Shown one piece after another: positions 1 through 11,604 of a stretch of 64,000 nucleotides of DNA. The position numbers were made by a program, and so were the translations under genes. The first letter of the stretch is position 1, and each line of letters opens with the position of its first letter. The stretch is taken from contig CM039508.1 in NCBI GenBank assembly GCA_022432975.1, positions 28,957,008 through 29,021,007 of the forward strand, read 5' to 3'. The notes below the pieces were generated by a model that was not told the origin of the DNA, did not search any database, and saw only the letters and a list, made by a program, of their open reading frames with translations. This DNA comes from Begonia masoniana (taxonomy: Eukaryota; Streptophyta; Magnoliopsida; Cucurbitales; Begoniaceae).

Positions 1-1
1 G

Positions 2-478
2 CTACACCTTAGGAAGGATCGATTTCCTGCCAAAAGGTGCTCTAAACTATTTCCTAGAGCTGAAAGCCCCTTTAAAATTTTGGAACACATAAATAACAAC
101 GCTTACAAATTGGAGTTACCCGACGAATATGGAGTGTCATCTACCTTCAATATGCAAGATTTATCCCCTTACATTGGAGAATTGGGGTATGAAGAGGAGG
201 CTGAGCTAACGGATTTGAGGTCAAATCCTCAGCCACTCGGAATGGATGACATGCCTCGGAGGCCCGTCACAAGATCACAAACCCGAGGACAAAATTTATT
301 CACTCAATGTTCTAATGATCTGTCTCTTTTTGCAGGTTTAGATCACATCATGAACTTCACTTTGGAGCCGAATTTGGAGGATGTGGAGAAGCCTTGTCAC
401 GTCATTCATTGGAGCATGCACACGGAGCATTCTGGCAGCCTTATGGGAATTTGTCTTCCCGGGCCCTTAAACGTGTAA
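2..478 (+). CDS. CRM-type Ty3/gypsy polyprotein, C-terminal end (partial)
   Basis: This is the tail of a gag-pol polyprotein that enters from the left window edge. The frame starting at base 2 is open to a stop at 476-478. It reads the integrase C-terminal region (FPAKRC, then PFKILEHINNNAYKLELP, then STFNMQDLSPYIGEL) and a basic tail, MPRRPVTRSQTRGQ. The same order is seen in the two longer CRM elements of this window. The last ~77 codons lie inside the 3' LTR that starts at 247, so coding and LTR overlap. The lineage call rests on resemblance to plant centromeric retrotransposon (CRM) integrase ends and their basic tail motif, recalled from knowledge of the family. The upstream gag, protease and reverse transcriptase lie outside the window, so whether the element is intact cannot be judged. 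Confidence 0.8.
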   Translation, partial: LHLRKDRFPAKRCSKLFPRAESPFKILEHINNNAYKLELPDEYGVSSTFNMQDLSPYIGELGYEEEAELTDLRSNPQPLGMDDMPRRPVTRSQTRGQNLFTQCSNDLSLFAGLDHIMNFTLEPNLEDVEKPCHVIHWSMHTEHSGSLMGICLPGPLNV

Positions 479-1677
479 TTTTAATTTTAAAACTCATTGG
501 CATACATTCGCCTTTATTGTATGGATTTTATAATTGCATTTCATGCATTAAATTGTGTGGTTAGGACTAGATGTATGGTGGTGGATTTGGGTTGAAGAAA
601 ATTCAATAAATCAAAGGAAAAGAGACCTCCACAAATTGAGCCCAAAGAAAGACTTGGCCAGAAGAAGAGCTCACATCCAAAGGTATGATTTTGCAGGTAC
701 ACATGTGGGTAAAGGCATGGATTGATGAGTTGGCACAATCTCCACCTTGGGCTAGGTTTTGGCGCGGCTTCAATTTCAGGCGTCGGATTTGGGCGTGCTT
801 TGGCGCACAGAATGGCGCCCTATGGCGCAGGCAGCGAGAAGCACCAATTCAAGCATTGCGCGCGCGCCAGCACCTCCTTGCCTTCGATTAGCGCGTGCCA
901 TCGTGCCTCCATCGTTGATCCGCATGCCAGCCTCCTCAATCTTAGCCATTGATCATTTCTTTGATCCAATGGTCCTCAATCAATCTTGCCAAACCCTAAT
1001 CCACCTAGGACTTCTATAAATGCATGGTATTAGTGATTGTAAACAACTTTTGCCCAAATCAATACACTACTATTTCTCTAATATCCAAGGTTGTTTTGCT
1101 TAGGATTTTTCCTTGGTTTTCTTGAGCCAAGTGGAGAAGCCCTCCATTGGTAACCTAGCTTGGGTTGCTAGGATAGCTCTTATTGTTTCCCTCGCCTCTC
1201 CATTGGGAGTAGGAGTTGAGCACGAAAATCCCGAGCTACGGTGGTCATTTTTTCTCCGGGAAAATCGTTCACTCGGGAGCTTAACCCATAAGATCGCTCT
1301 ACGAGTCCGCCAAAGGTATTTCTTTACTTTCTTGCCATCACTTTGCACACAATAATCACCTTTATTTTCGGCTCCACCTTCACACACACCTCACATTTTA
1401 TTTCTTGCATTTTCTTTGCTTTTCTTCATCTCCATTATCATCTTCACGGATTCCACACACATTTCACACTTTCATCTACTTTTCTTCCCTTGCATTTTCT
1501 TCCATTTTGTTTCCCTGACATTCGGCCCTCACTAGCACACAAATCACTTTCCTCTTAACTTCATTTCCGCAACCATTTTCTTTATATTCTCCTCAGATTT
1601 GCACAACATCAACCACCCGAGCACTTTGCCTAATAATTGTGGGTTACACGGACCCTTTTCTAAGGGATCCCATGTTA
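247..1677 (+). repeat. CRM-type 3' LTR
   Basis: The LTR opens with TGACATGCC after a weak purine tract (239-246) and ends with a worn CATGTTA, where sister LTRs end CGTGTCA. It carries the same blocks as the other CRM LTRs here: the coded tail, a GCGC-rich segment (about 780-910), a TATA-like CTATAAATG near 1013 and the conserved GGATCCC just before its end. Immediately right of it the sequence switches to an inverted gag fragment, so this element is nested in a second CRM copy. The left target duplication lies outside the window. Confidence 0.85.
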
Positions 1678-1955
1678 GGTGCTCTACGCCTAGGGCGTTC
1701 GGGAATGATCCTAGAGGAGGTCTCTTGAGTAGGAACTCGTTCATGGAATTCTCTACGGGGAGGATGGTTCATTAGTATTTGGACTTGTTTGGCAAGGTTG
1801 TTAACTACGCTCGCCAAGACATCGATTTATCTTTGTATGCCTCCTTGTAAGCTAGTTTCACCTTCGTGACGAGTGTGTTTGGGTGGGGGAGTATCCCTAG
1901 CTCGATTCGGTTCTTGGTGTTGTGGAGCACGTGTGAAACCACTTCTATTTGTCAT
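1678..1955 (-). pseudogene. CRM-type gag N-terminal fragment (inverted)
   Basis: On the minus strand an ATG at 1953-1955 begins MTNRSGFTRAPQH and matches the gag start of the CRM element near 51169. It has the same proline- and charge-rich stretch ending IIPERPRRRAP. It carries an in-frame TAA where the sister copy reads CAA (a C-to-T change), so it is dead. At 1678 it stops abruptly against the forward 3' LTR, which reads as the forward element having inserted into this gag. The rest of gag and pol presumably lies beyond the left edge. Confidence 0.8.
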
Positions 1956-3162
1956 AGTTAAGTGTTTTAATTAAATTCAAATTCTTGTCTAGGTTTAATT
2001 TCCTAAATTAGTGAGATGTTTATCTTCTTAATGTCTTAGGTAATTTTAGGCAATAAAAGATAATCTGAGCTAAGACAAAAAGGAAAATGAGGATCATGCT
2101 AAAATAGGTAAACAACTTAACAATTTTTAATAAACACTTAGCAATTTAACTAAAGAAATGAATATTTAATAATCACCACAAATTTTCAATAAAATTCAAC
2201 CAAGTTATCAACTTTTGTCTAAGATCACTTAGAGTAATATTAATAATAACTAATTAGCTATAAAACAACAAGTAATAAAATTTAGAACACCAATTAAATC
2301 AAGATAACACGCTGAAATTTCGATTCAAACATAACATAATTTTCATGTAGTGTTTAGCTCAATTTTGCTAATTTAAATCATACTTTTTCTAAATTCTTAT
2401 AAACCAATTTCGAGCATTCAATTAACAACATATAATAGGTGAGTTTATAAGCTAAAGCAAGAGCAACATTCAGCAATTAATCATGCCAATTTTTAGAATA
2501 ACAAAAAGATGCAAAATCGAGAGGATAAGTCAATAATAATCTGATTTTGATAGTAATAGATCTAAGCCGATTTTAAGCACCAAAATTTCCAGAAATGTTA
2601 TATAGTTAATGGAAAATATTTAAATGCTAAAACATGTCTCAAATGATAACATGATAAGCTAAATAAGTTAAGCAAAAATATACTAAAAACCGTAAAGAAA
2701 ATTAAGCAAAACCGTGAAGAACATTAACAACAATGAACCGGTTTTGTAGATTTATCATTAGGCCGAATTTCATGCTTCATTTCTTCCATATTTCAAGCAA
2801 ACTTTTGTCTTAGATTTAGATGAAATATAGACTCAAAACAAAACAAAATAAAATGGAAAAACCGAGACTAAAAGAGACAAAATCCGAGAAGAAAAGAGAA
2901 ATGAAAACTAGAGAAATTTGAGCTATACCTTGGCCGATTTTGTAGCATGGCATACCATAATTTTCCACAATAGATTAAGCATTTAAATGACAATAATAAT
3001 GGCAGCAAATATATGATAAGGTTAGCACAAAGTTAGCACAAGATAATAAAGAAATTAATGCTAGAAACTAAACGAGCCGCTATCCCGATTTTGTGTCAAC
3101 TTTTGGCTAGTGCCAATGACAACTAAAATGCATTTGAGAAGCCTTGTGTCTATGATACCACT
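1956..3162 (-). mobile_element. Leader and primer-binding site of the inverted CRM element
   Basis: This is the non-coding, AT-rich leader between the inverted 5' LTR and the gag start. Read on the minus strand, it begins next to the LTR with a primer-binding site (3146-3160, TGGTATCATAGACAC) complementary to the 3' end of initiator methionine tRNA, as in most plant LTR elements. It parallels the leaders at 17223-17935 and 49952-51168. I see no coding potential in it. Confidence 0.75.
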
Positions 3163-4651
3163 TGACACAGGGTCCCCTAGAGAAGGGCCCGTGTATAACC
3201 CACAAATTATAAAAAATGTGATCGGGTGACAAGTGTTGTGCAAAACCTAAAATAAAGAGAAGAAAATAATAAAATAAAGTGCAAGAAAATAAATAGTGTT
3301 AGATGATGCAATGGCCGAATGATATATGCTAGATGATGGTATGAAATATGAAGAAAAATAAAAGAAAAGGGATGAAGAGAAGATGTTATGGCCGAGATGA
3401 TGAAATGCTTAAAAGATGAAGAAAATGGCAACAAAAGTAAAGTGATTGTGTGTGATGGTGAAACCGAAAATGAAGGGGGATTAGTGTGTGAGATGTGATG
3501 GAAAACAAGTAAATGGAAATACCGTTGGCAGGTTCAAAGAGCTATCCTACGTTAGGCTCCTTGAACAAACGATTTTCTGGGATGAAAAACCGACCACCTC
3601 GGGCCTAGGTTTTCTTCCTCAACTACTACTCCCAATGGAGAGGTGAGAAAATAAGGTAAGAGTTAACCTGGCAACCCAAAGCCTAGGTTAACAATGAAGG
3701 GCTTCTCCACTTGGCTCAAGGAACCAAGGAAAACTCATAAGGAAACAACCTTGGAAGAATAGGGAAATAGTAGTTTTATAAATTTGGCAAAAGTATTTTA
3801 CACACACCAATGCAATGCTGAAATAGGCAACCTAAGGTGGATTTGGTTTGGCAAAATTTGGAGGAGAAATATGAGCCTTTGATGGAGTGAAATCGGCGGC
3901 CAGAAATGAAGGAATCCGTGTGCGCCAATCCATGGCCGAGAGTGAGGCGCGTTGCTGATGATGAGCGGTGGAGATGTGCCAGCCAAGCGATCCGTGGCGC
4001 GCGCCAGACGTGAAGCTACTGCCCGGCAAACGTGCCTGCCCGCACCTGCAGATGAAGCCCCCGCGCGCCTACCCGCCTAAGTCTTCCCTGCCCCCACGCG
4101 CGCCAGCAGCAATTTCCACTTAATCCCAGCCATCTCTTAATCAAAGGATGAGATTTTGCCAACTCTTTTATCCATGCCTCCACTAACTCATATACCTGCA
4201 AAATCATACCTTCACAAGTGGGTTTATCCTTTGGGCTAAGGCTTTCCTTAGGCTTGATTTTGTTGAGGCTCTTTCCTTTGCTTGAAAAAATGGTTGAATA
4301 TTTCTTCAACCCAACATCCACCACATTCATCTAACTAACCACACAATCTAATGCATGATATGCAATTTATAAAATTCTTACAAAAAGGCTAGTTTACGCC
4401 AATGAGTTTAAAAATTAAAATTACACGTTTAAGGCCCAGGAAGACAAATTCCCATAGGGCTGCTCGAATGCTCTGTGTAACTGCTCCAATGAATGACATG
4501 ACAAGGCTTCTCTACATCTTTTGAGGTCGGCTCCCAAGTGAAGTCCATGATGGGATCAAAACATGCAAAAAGAGACAATTCATTAGAACATTGAGTGATT
4601 AAATTTTGTGCCCGAGTTTGTGATCTTGTGACGGGCCTCCGAGGCATGTCA
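3163..4651 (-). repeat. CRM-type 5' LTR (inverted)
   Basis: On the plus strand it runs from TGACACAGGG to GGCATGTCA, the reverse of the CRM LTR boundaries found elsewhere in the window. It includes the LTR-coded polyprotein tail on the minus strand (about 4429-4651, ending GICLPGP). Its outer edge lies exactly in a TATAAAAG stretch of element A's LTR: the right flank resumes with TAAAAGC, which in the sister LTR at 10104 is part of CTATAAAAGC. The insertion therefore cut a TATA box. Confidence 0.85.
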
Positions 4652-5197
4652 TAAAAGCATGATAATTGGTGATTGTAAGTTTTTTTGACTGATTTTAAGG
4701 AGCATACACGGATTTCCGTTCCATGGTTGAAGGAGTTTGAAGAAACCTCAAGGTTTGCTCGGTTTGCACAAACTGAGGGGTTGTGCCCCACCACTCCCTT
4801 CTAGCTTCGTAGCTTGCAAGGGTTATATAGCCATCTTCTTCTCCATCTCCTTGGGAGTGGAAAACAGCAAAGAAGTGGCCCCAAACAGTGTTCAAGAGCC
4901 GAGTTGTCTTCCTTGGAAGCAACTTTTGCCAAATGCTTCAAAACATTACCTATTGGCCGATTCTTGAAGTTTTTGTATATCTTTTTTTTCTCAATGAATC
5001 AGGACCACGCCTTCCACTATCACACACCTCACTCACTCCACTAACATCATATAAAATTTTGTTTTCATCTAAGCACATTTGTTCATTCAAGTTTATCTTG
5101 CAAGTTTGTGTTTTTTCTCAGCCATTACTTGCCAATCCGAGGAGCTAACGATCCCCTCTAAGCTCTAAACGTTTTCTTGCAGGTTAGGGCTATATCA
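4652..5197 (+). repeat. Element A 5' LTR, truncated to its 3' part
   Basis: It matches 10106-10638 closely, including the GGTTGAAGGAGTTTGAAG block and the CTTTTTTTTCTCAA tract. It ends at TATATCA just before the primer-binding site. The missing upstream part was separated by the inverted CRM insertion at 4651/4652. Confidence 0.8.
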
Positions 5198-5199
5198 AG

Positions 5200-5211
5200 T
5201 GGTATCAGAGC
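5200..5211 (+). promoter_or_regulatory. Primer-binding site (initiator Met tRNA)
   Basis: TGGTATCAGAGC starts two bases after the LTR end (5197). This is the canonical complement of the initiator tRNA 3' end used to prime minus-strand synthesis in plant LTR elements. Confidence 0.85.
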
Positions 5212-6744
5212 TTGAGTAGCTCCCTTAAGGTGCTGGAAACCAAGTTGGTTTGGTTCCCCAAACCCATTTGGTTGTCCAAAACCGATTGCTCAAAACCGGG
5301 TTACTTGATTCATTTTTTGCGGTTTTGTATGTTTGCTTAGTTTTTCTTGTTGTTATTGATTTTTTTTTTCACCAAAGACCACCCCTATCTTGTTTTAATC
5401 GAAGTTAGCATACTTGAGCATGGGTTTCTAGCTTATTTTCTTCACCATTTTCGTGCTGAAAATAGCTTCCTCTTTTAGTTAAACATTTGCTAACAACTTT
5501 TAGTACTTGCTGTTTTTATTTCCTTTTTTGTATTGCCACTTGTGCTGCTGTTTTATCCCTTTTCCAGCCATCAAAAGAGTATGTTCCCTTCATAAGTTTT
5601 AAAGTATAAACTCTAAATATTGTGATTGGCTTGCTGTTTGAGTTGGCTGCTAACGATTGGTGCTCATTTTGTAGCTAATGGATATGACCGATTGATGCAC
5701 TACTTGAACACCCAATTTGTCCAAAATTTGGCCTCTATTTGTAACTTTTTTTTTGAGTATGCTTAATTTATGTTATTCTCTTGCTAATGAATGTTAATAT
5801 ATTGATATTTTATCTGTTTAAGATGGCATGAAAATTTAGGGATTAAGCTTGCTAAAAACCGATAGTAAAAGTAAGCACAAAAGTTGTTTGTTGTTTTTAT
5901 TGTTAGCCGATTAGCATGACACTTAATTCAAACTTTGCATTGAGCTAAATCAATTTTTCTTTTATTGAATGTTGCTGTTATTCCTTGCTAAAGTATGAGT
6001 ATTAAGTTTGGTAAAAGATGTATTCAAATTAGTTATGAACTTGTCACAAAACTGAGGCCTAAAATGCATCAAAATTGATTTTAGTGATTATCACTTGCTG
6101 TTTTTATTTTGTGACATGTTTTTCTGCATAAGTCTGAGCATATTAATTATCTAGGCTTGAGTTAAATTAATCTTCAGCTGAGGCATGTGTTCATTGTGGA
6201 GTGTTTCGCATTAAAATTCAAATTATATGCTGTTTTGGATAAAACAAAACACACTTTTGAAAAACAGTTTTGTGTGTACACAAATTTGGTAAAGTTGATG
6301 TTGATTGTTGGGACCACAATGCACCTTGCTGAAAATGAATGCTAGCCATGAAATTTATGCTGAATATTACCTTTTAAATTAGTGTTTTTGTTGCTAAAAT
6401 ATTGTTTAATACTTGGATGAATACCGAAGCATGAAAGTTGGCTTAAATATCAAAATCTTGCATGAAATATTAAAACCAAGAGCAGAAATTTTAATTTTAA
6501 TTTTTATCTTTGTGTCCATTTTGTTTGTTACACAAATTGACGATCACAATTAATTGGCACTTGAAATTTTAACAGCATGTCACTTACTATGTTAATTATC
6601 TACTGTTAAAATTTCAAGATTTTTAGAGTTGATTTGTGTATGTTTCTGTTTAGGACTTATTAAGTTGTTTTATGATCATTGTTGGTTGGTAATTGTTTTT
6701 TTTGTGACTTGTAGTTGCTGATTTCTTAACCTTGAGTTCACTAG
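5212..6744 (+). other. Element A long untranslated leader
   Basis: About 1.5 kb of AT-rich sequence lies between the primer-binding site and the gag start. I find no coding frame of note, no tandem repeats and no RNA gene. Long leaders of this kind also occur in the CRM elements of this window. Confidence 0.6.
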
Positions 6745-7560
6745 ATGGCCACTAGAAGTAGGAGAACTTATGGCCCACTCATGGCCCCAAAACTCTAAAC
6801 AAACCGAGAGCCAATTGTTCATGGACCAAACCTAAACTTAAGCCTTGAATCAAGTCGAGAGACTAGAGCCACTAAATTGAGCCATGATACGCAAGGACAA
6901 CTTCGAGGTTTAACCAAAGAGTTTAGAGACGTAGGCCAACAAGTTAAGAACCTAAATCAAAGCCTAAGATTTGTTATGGATAATATTCTCCCAAACTACC
7001 ATAAGGAACCTTTACCAAGAACCACACCAATGAGAAAAACTAAATCCCCAAGAAGGTTAAACCCTAGAACTTCCAATGGTCACCATGAAGTTGATAAACA
7101 TTTTGACATACCTTATTTTTGAGGAACCTTGGATAGTAATGAGTATTACTCTTGGATTAAATAGGTTGAAGAGTACTTTTCTTTTGAGGATTATTTGGAG
7201 AAAGGAAAGATTAAGTTAGCCTCTAAGAAACTAACCGATTATGCTAGTTATTGGTGGGATAATCTTTTAGCGAAAAGGAGGAAAAACGGTGAGGAAGAAA
7301 TTTGTACTTGGAGAGCAATGAACGCTCTAATGAAAAGGAAATTTGCACCAAGTACACAAGAGCAAAACTATAATCCATGGTAGATGCCAAATCCCTACCA
7401 TAAGGAGTACAACCCTCAGCCTACCTTAATATCGTGTGAACCGCCCCCTTCCCTTGTCCAAACTCAAACCAAAATTGTGGAGGAAACCTTAAATGAGAAG
7501 GAGGATGATTAGTTGAAATCATAAGTGAGGAGGAAGGAGAACCAATGGATAAAGAATAAT
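6745..7560 (+). pseudogene. Element A gag relic
   Basis: One frame from ATG 6745 (MATRSRRTYG) carries a coiled, polar N-terminal part (GLTKEFRDVGQQVKNLNQSL). A capsid-like stretch follows, with KIKLASKKLTDYASYWWDNL and then KRKFAPS, which parallels the CRM gag motif (KIQLASLKLTSHAALWWSNL, HKRFVP). In-frame stops occur near 6797, 7120, 7162 and 7381, so the copy is dead. No CCHC zinc knuckle is visible, whereas the autonomous CRM gag here has one. The role would be packaging of the element RNA. Homology with CRM gag is inferred from this motif. Confidence 0.65.
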
Positions 7561-7610
7561 CTTTAAGGGAGGAGGAAGAGGAAGGGTTAGAAGAAGAAAT
7601 CATCCTTCCC

Positions 7611-9470
7611 ATGGAAGGATCATTGCTTGGACTAGATGACAACTCTTATGAAGAAAGGGACAATGAACCAATGATAGATTTTGGAGAAAACATTGTAGGA
7701 TCCCTTACCCTAACCGAGTGCATAGAAGAATTTGGAACCAAGACTTTATTTGAAGAATCCTTTCTAGAGGATAAATAAGAGCTTATGGAAAAAGCTATAG
7801 AAACCTTTAAGACCTTAGAAATAGAATCCCAACCAATTGATTCCATTGAAGATTTTGGAATTCTTAAGCTTTTTGAGGAATCTCTCCTAGAGGATGAAAG
7901 CGAGCTCATAGTGGAAACTATAGAAGCTTTACAAACCCTAGAGGTAGAGTAAAAATATGAGGAATTCCAACATTTAGGAACTCAAGAAGTTAATGTTTGG
8001 TATGATCCATTTGTTGTGAGCCCTAGGGAGAATAGTTTAGCAAAGGACTTTGAGATATTGACCTATGCTATAGAGGAACCCTTTGATGCAATATATGCAT
8101 ATATCCCTATCTTCCAAACCCAATTAGAGATCTACCAATTGAATGAGAGTTACCTTGACCCCTTTATAATCCAAACCGAGAAAGACAATTATGCATTGGA
8201 AAGAAGAGGCTTTTTTATTCTTACCTCATTAGCAAAAGAAGAAAATGATCTTTCAAGGATCTTAAGGCATCCTAGCACCGTTAAACTAAATTCAAAGAAT
8301 GAAATGTCAAGGAAGCCCTTAAGTGATATAATGCCTAGATTCATTCCACCAAACACCTTAATTACTTAGATATTTAAAGTTGGTTGGAATAAAGACTATA
8401 AGATTTTGAGTGATAAGTTGCCATATGGACACAACATTGCTAAACTTTCCCTTATTCATTCTTTGTTCCTTTTGATGAAACTAAACCCTCTTAAGTTTTC
8501 AGAGGAAAGCTTATACAATGCCATAATAGGAATACCTCTTAGTAAACCAATTAATTTTAAAAATCTTTTATTTGAGGATCCCTTTTATGATGGAGTATCA
8601 ATGTCACACCACTTAGGATTTTTAGAGAATACCTCAAATTTTGGTGAATTACACTTTAGAATTGAGCTAAACCTAAGAAGAATAATTTGTGAGAAATTTT
8701 TGGGATATTATGCTCAAATTATTTATTGGTGACTCAATGGATTACAATTGTTTATCATTATGCTTAGTGACTCAATTTTTCTCTTAGTAGCCAATTATTT
8801 AGTAAGTCAAATGGAGAAATATGAGTCCACCTTAGTGATTGTTTACCATAGGCTTCAACCTAGGAAGGTGAGCATTGAACTTAAAGTGACCTCAGCCTAT
8901 GAATGTTATTTGGAGAACCTTAACTTCCCTAGAGTAGGAATTGGAACTAAAGTCATTCCCTTAATGAGGACAAACTCTTGGCCTAATTTTATACCCAATG
9001 AGCATATTTTCTTTGTAGGTGCCACCCTTAGTGGCCCTAGTGGATCAAAGCCCAAAAGTCCTAAAGGGATTAAGAGACCTAAAGTATTATCTAGCCAAGG
9101 TAAAGAGCTTAAGGAAACCAAGGGAGTAAGATATATTGACCCTCATGCATTGTGTGGCCACAAACCACTTGCATGACATATCTACAAATTGAAAAGGGTA
9201 GAAGTAGACTTTGGACCGGGCCAACCATTAGATTTGTGGTCAAATCCTCAATCACCAGGAGAGGATGATGTGCCCCGAGGCCCACTAACTCAATCCAAAA
9301 GCAAGGCCCAAACTTTATCTAATTTAATTACTTACAATTTTATTTCTTTTGTAGGTAAAGACTTCTTTGAAGGATTGGAGTGGAAGCTTAAGCGCAAGGC
9401 TCAACCTTGCATGAAAATCATGGATGAAAATCAAGGGGAATTTGTCTTTCCAAAGGACAAATTAATGTAA
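7611..9470 (+). pseudogene. Element A second ORF, unknown protein
   Basis: I do not recognise this protein. A single frame (ATG 7611, MEGSLLGLDD) continues for ~620 codons to TAA 9468-9470, broken only by scattered stops (about 7777, 7950, 8367, 8730, 9174). The N-terminal part is strongly acidic and holds two exact-length 37-codon repeats (7716-7826 and 7839-7949; xxIEEFGxxxLFEESFLEDK type). The middle part is mixed hydrophobic. The last 70 codons cross the purine tract at 9257-9265 into the 3' LTR and contain DVPRGPLTQSKSKAQ, which resembles the tail of CRM polyproteins. No RT (xxDD), integrase (DDE) or protease (DSG) motifs appear. The long shared frame suggests a protein that was selected before decay. 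Confidence 0.5.
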
Positions 9471-10638
9471 CCATGTTTTTTTTATAGTTTGTATTTTGTT
9501 GGCAAACTCTAGCCTTTATGTAACTTTGGCAAACATTAGCCATATAGTTGCATGCATGCATTAGATGAATGCTAGGGTTAGATTGTGCGGTTAGGATTAG
9601 ATGGTGGCTTGGATTGGTTGTACAAAAATGGCACCAAAGCCCAACACAAGCTCGGCCACACCAAGAAAGCGCTAAAGACACAAAACCGAGCATACATGGT
9701 ATTGCCACCTCATCCAAAGCATGAAATGATGACTTGGCCACATGGAAGACTTCAAGGAGGCGTGCCATAGAAGGGTGACATGGCAAGGAAGCTTCTTGTT
9801 TAGATTTTTCTAAGTAAAAGGAATGAGCTTGCAAAAGGAAAACATCACACTCCAAATGGGGGGACCACTTGTACTTGGTCAAATTCCAAAAGGAGAAAGG
9901 GACCACTCCAACATGTGACTAAGCTTACTTGGCATTAGGAGAGGTACCAAAGAAGAGTTCCAAGGATTGATGACATGGTTATCACTCAACCATTGGATCA
10001 AGAGGACCAAACTCATCTCGGCCATCCAAGCTATCTTCAAGATCCAACGGCTACACCATTTTGAAGACAACTTTTTGAATCACATCCAAGCTATCCATAG
10101 GTCTATAAAAGCTTGGTAATTGGTGATCGTAAGTTTTTTGGACTGATTTTAAGGAGCGTAAATGGATTTCCCTTCCGTGGTTGAAGGAGTTTGAAGAAAC
10201 CTCAAAGTTTGCTCGGTTTGCACAAACCGAGGGGTTGCGCCCCCACCCCCCCCCCCCCCCCCACCCCACTCCCTTATAACTTGGTAGCTTGCAAGGGTTA
10301 TATAGCCATCTTCTTCTCCATCTCTTTGGGAGTGGAAAATAGCAAGAAGTGGCCTCAAACCGTGTTCAAGAGTCGAGTTGTCTTCCTTGGAAGCAACTTT
10401 TGCCAAAGACTTCAAAACATTACCTATTGGCCGATTCTTGAAGTTTTTGCATATCTTTTTTTTCTCAACGAATCAGGATCACGCCTTCCACTATCACACA
10501 CCTCACTCACTCCACTAACATCATATAAAATTTTGTTTTCATCTAAGCACATTTGGTCACTCAAGTTTATCTTGCAAGTTTGTGTTTTTTCTCAGCCATT
10601 ACTTGCCAATCCGAGGAGCTAATGATCCCCTCTAAGCT
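9266..10638 (+). repeat. Element A 3' LTR (3' end clipped)
   Basis: It starts at TGATGTGCC after the purine tract AGGAGAGGA (9257-9265). It contains a TATA box (10104-10110) and ends at GGAGCTAATGATCCCC followed by TCTAAGCTCT, where the 5S spacer takes over. The 5' LTR carries ~35 more bases to TATATCA, so the end was lost with the junction. A run of about 18 C's (about 10243-10262) replaces a short CCCC in the 5' copy. Confidence 0.8.
10104..10110 (+). promoter_or_regulatory. TATA box of element A LTR
   Basis: TATAAAA lies in the context GTCTATAAAAGCTTGG, with a plausible start site ~30 bp downstream. The equivalent site in the 5' LTR is the one cut by the CRM insertion at 4651. Confidence 0.6.
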
Positions 10639-10947
10639 CTCAACGCCCCCTGCCCTTCTCCTCGGCGTCACGGTCTACAACCTCTGCACTCCCACGTGTC
10701 AAACGCTTTCACCGCGATCGCCTTCCACTCCGAATTGACCACGACACGCATGCAAAAATGCCATTGTCAGGCCCCGAACGTCGCAATTTGCCCAAATTTT
10801 CAATAGTCAATGCCGTAGGTGCCCACACCCGCAACGTGTGAAGCCGCGCGGGGCAAAAAGAACAAGGGCCGCTGAAACCACAGCCTCAGCTGTCTTGTGC
10901 CGATCTTCGCCGCCCCTGATATGGAAAAAAGTACTCGGTCGAAAAAA

Positions 10948-11066
10948 GGGGTGCAACACGAGGACTTCCCAAGTGGTCACTCAACTTAGTACTACTCTCG
11001 CTGAAGCACTTTTAACTTCGGAGTTCTGATGGAATCAGGTGCATTAGTGGTCGTGTGGTAGCACCC
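10948..11066 (-). rRNA. 5S rRNA-like copy 1
   Basis: 119 bp from the GTTGCACCCC end to the GGGTGC start on the minus strand. It shares the array-specific changes (ACTTGGG, CAACTTAG on plus) plus private ones such as GGAATCAGG for GGGATCCGG (plus strand). Confidence 0.7.
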
Positions 11067-11485
11067 AACATTCTTCGTCCGCCAATTCACTTTGTCTGAG
11101 GCCCAGCGAGAGCACCGCAACCCGTTTCCCCCATGCAAGACCTCTCGTGCCATTGAATTTCACTCGACAAAACAATCCACACCCCCCGCCTTCCTTCTCG
11201 GCATCATGACTCTACAACCTCCGCACTCCCACGCGTCGAACGCTTCCACCGCAATCGCCTTCCACTCTGAATCGACCATGAAACGCATGCCAAAATGCCA
11301 TTCTCGAGCCCCGAACATCAGAATTTTCCCAAATTTTCAATAGTCAGCATTGTAGGCGCCCACTCCAGCAACGCTGAAAAGCCGGGAGGAGCAAAAAGGA
11401 CAAGGGTCGCTGAAACCAAAGCCTTAGCTGTCCTGTGCCGATCTTAGTCGCCCATGATATGAAAAAAAGTACTCGGTCGAAAAAA

Positions 11486-11604
11486 GAGGTGCAACACGAG
11501 GACTTCCCAAGTGGTCACCCAACTTAGTATAACTCTCGCCGAAGCACTTAAAACTTTGGAGTTCTGATGGGATCCGGTGCATTAGTGCACGTATGGTCGC
11601 ACCT
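11486..11604 (-). rRNA. 5S rRNA-like copy 2
   Basis: Full-length 119 bp copy with array-type substitutions; the terminal helix is worn (GAGGTGC and GCACCT on plus). Confidence 0.7.

Larger units (their letters stand above)
4652..10638 (+). mobile_element. Element A: non-autonomous CRM-related LTR retrotransposon
   Basis: It has two LTR pieces (4652-5197 and 9266-10638) around a ~4 kb interior with a primer-binding site, a gag relic and an unfamiliar second frame, but no trace of reverse transcriptase, RNase H or integrase. The LTR termini are TGATGTG and TATATCA. Its 5' LTR lost its left part to the inverted CRM insertion. Its 3' LTR lacks the last ~35 bp where the 5S array begins. The coded tail (DLWSNPQSPGEDDVPRGP) parallels that of the autonomous CRM elements (DLRSNPQPPGGDDMPRRP), and both cross from a purine tract into the LTR. 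It may be a CRM parasite that borrows the autonomous partner's enzymes, by analogy with known non-autonomous CRR families of rice. Confidence 0.7.

Noticed and set aside
670..710. A tiny intron in CRM LTRs (AAG|GTATGATTTTGCAG|GT)
   Set aside because: The two sites are ~15 nt apart, far below the minimum for a plant intron.
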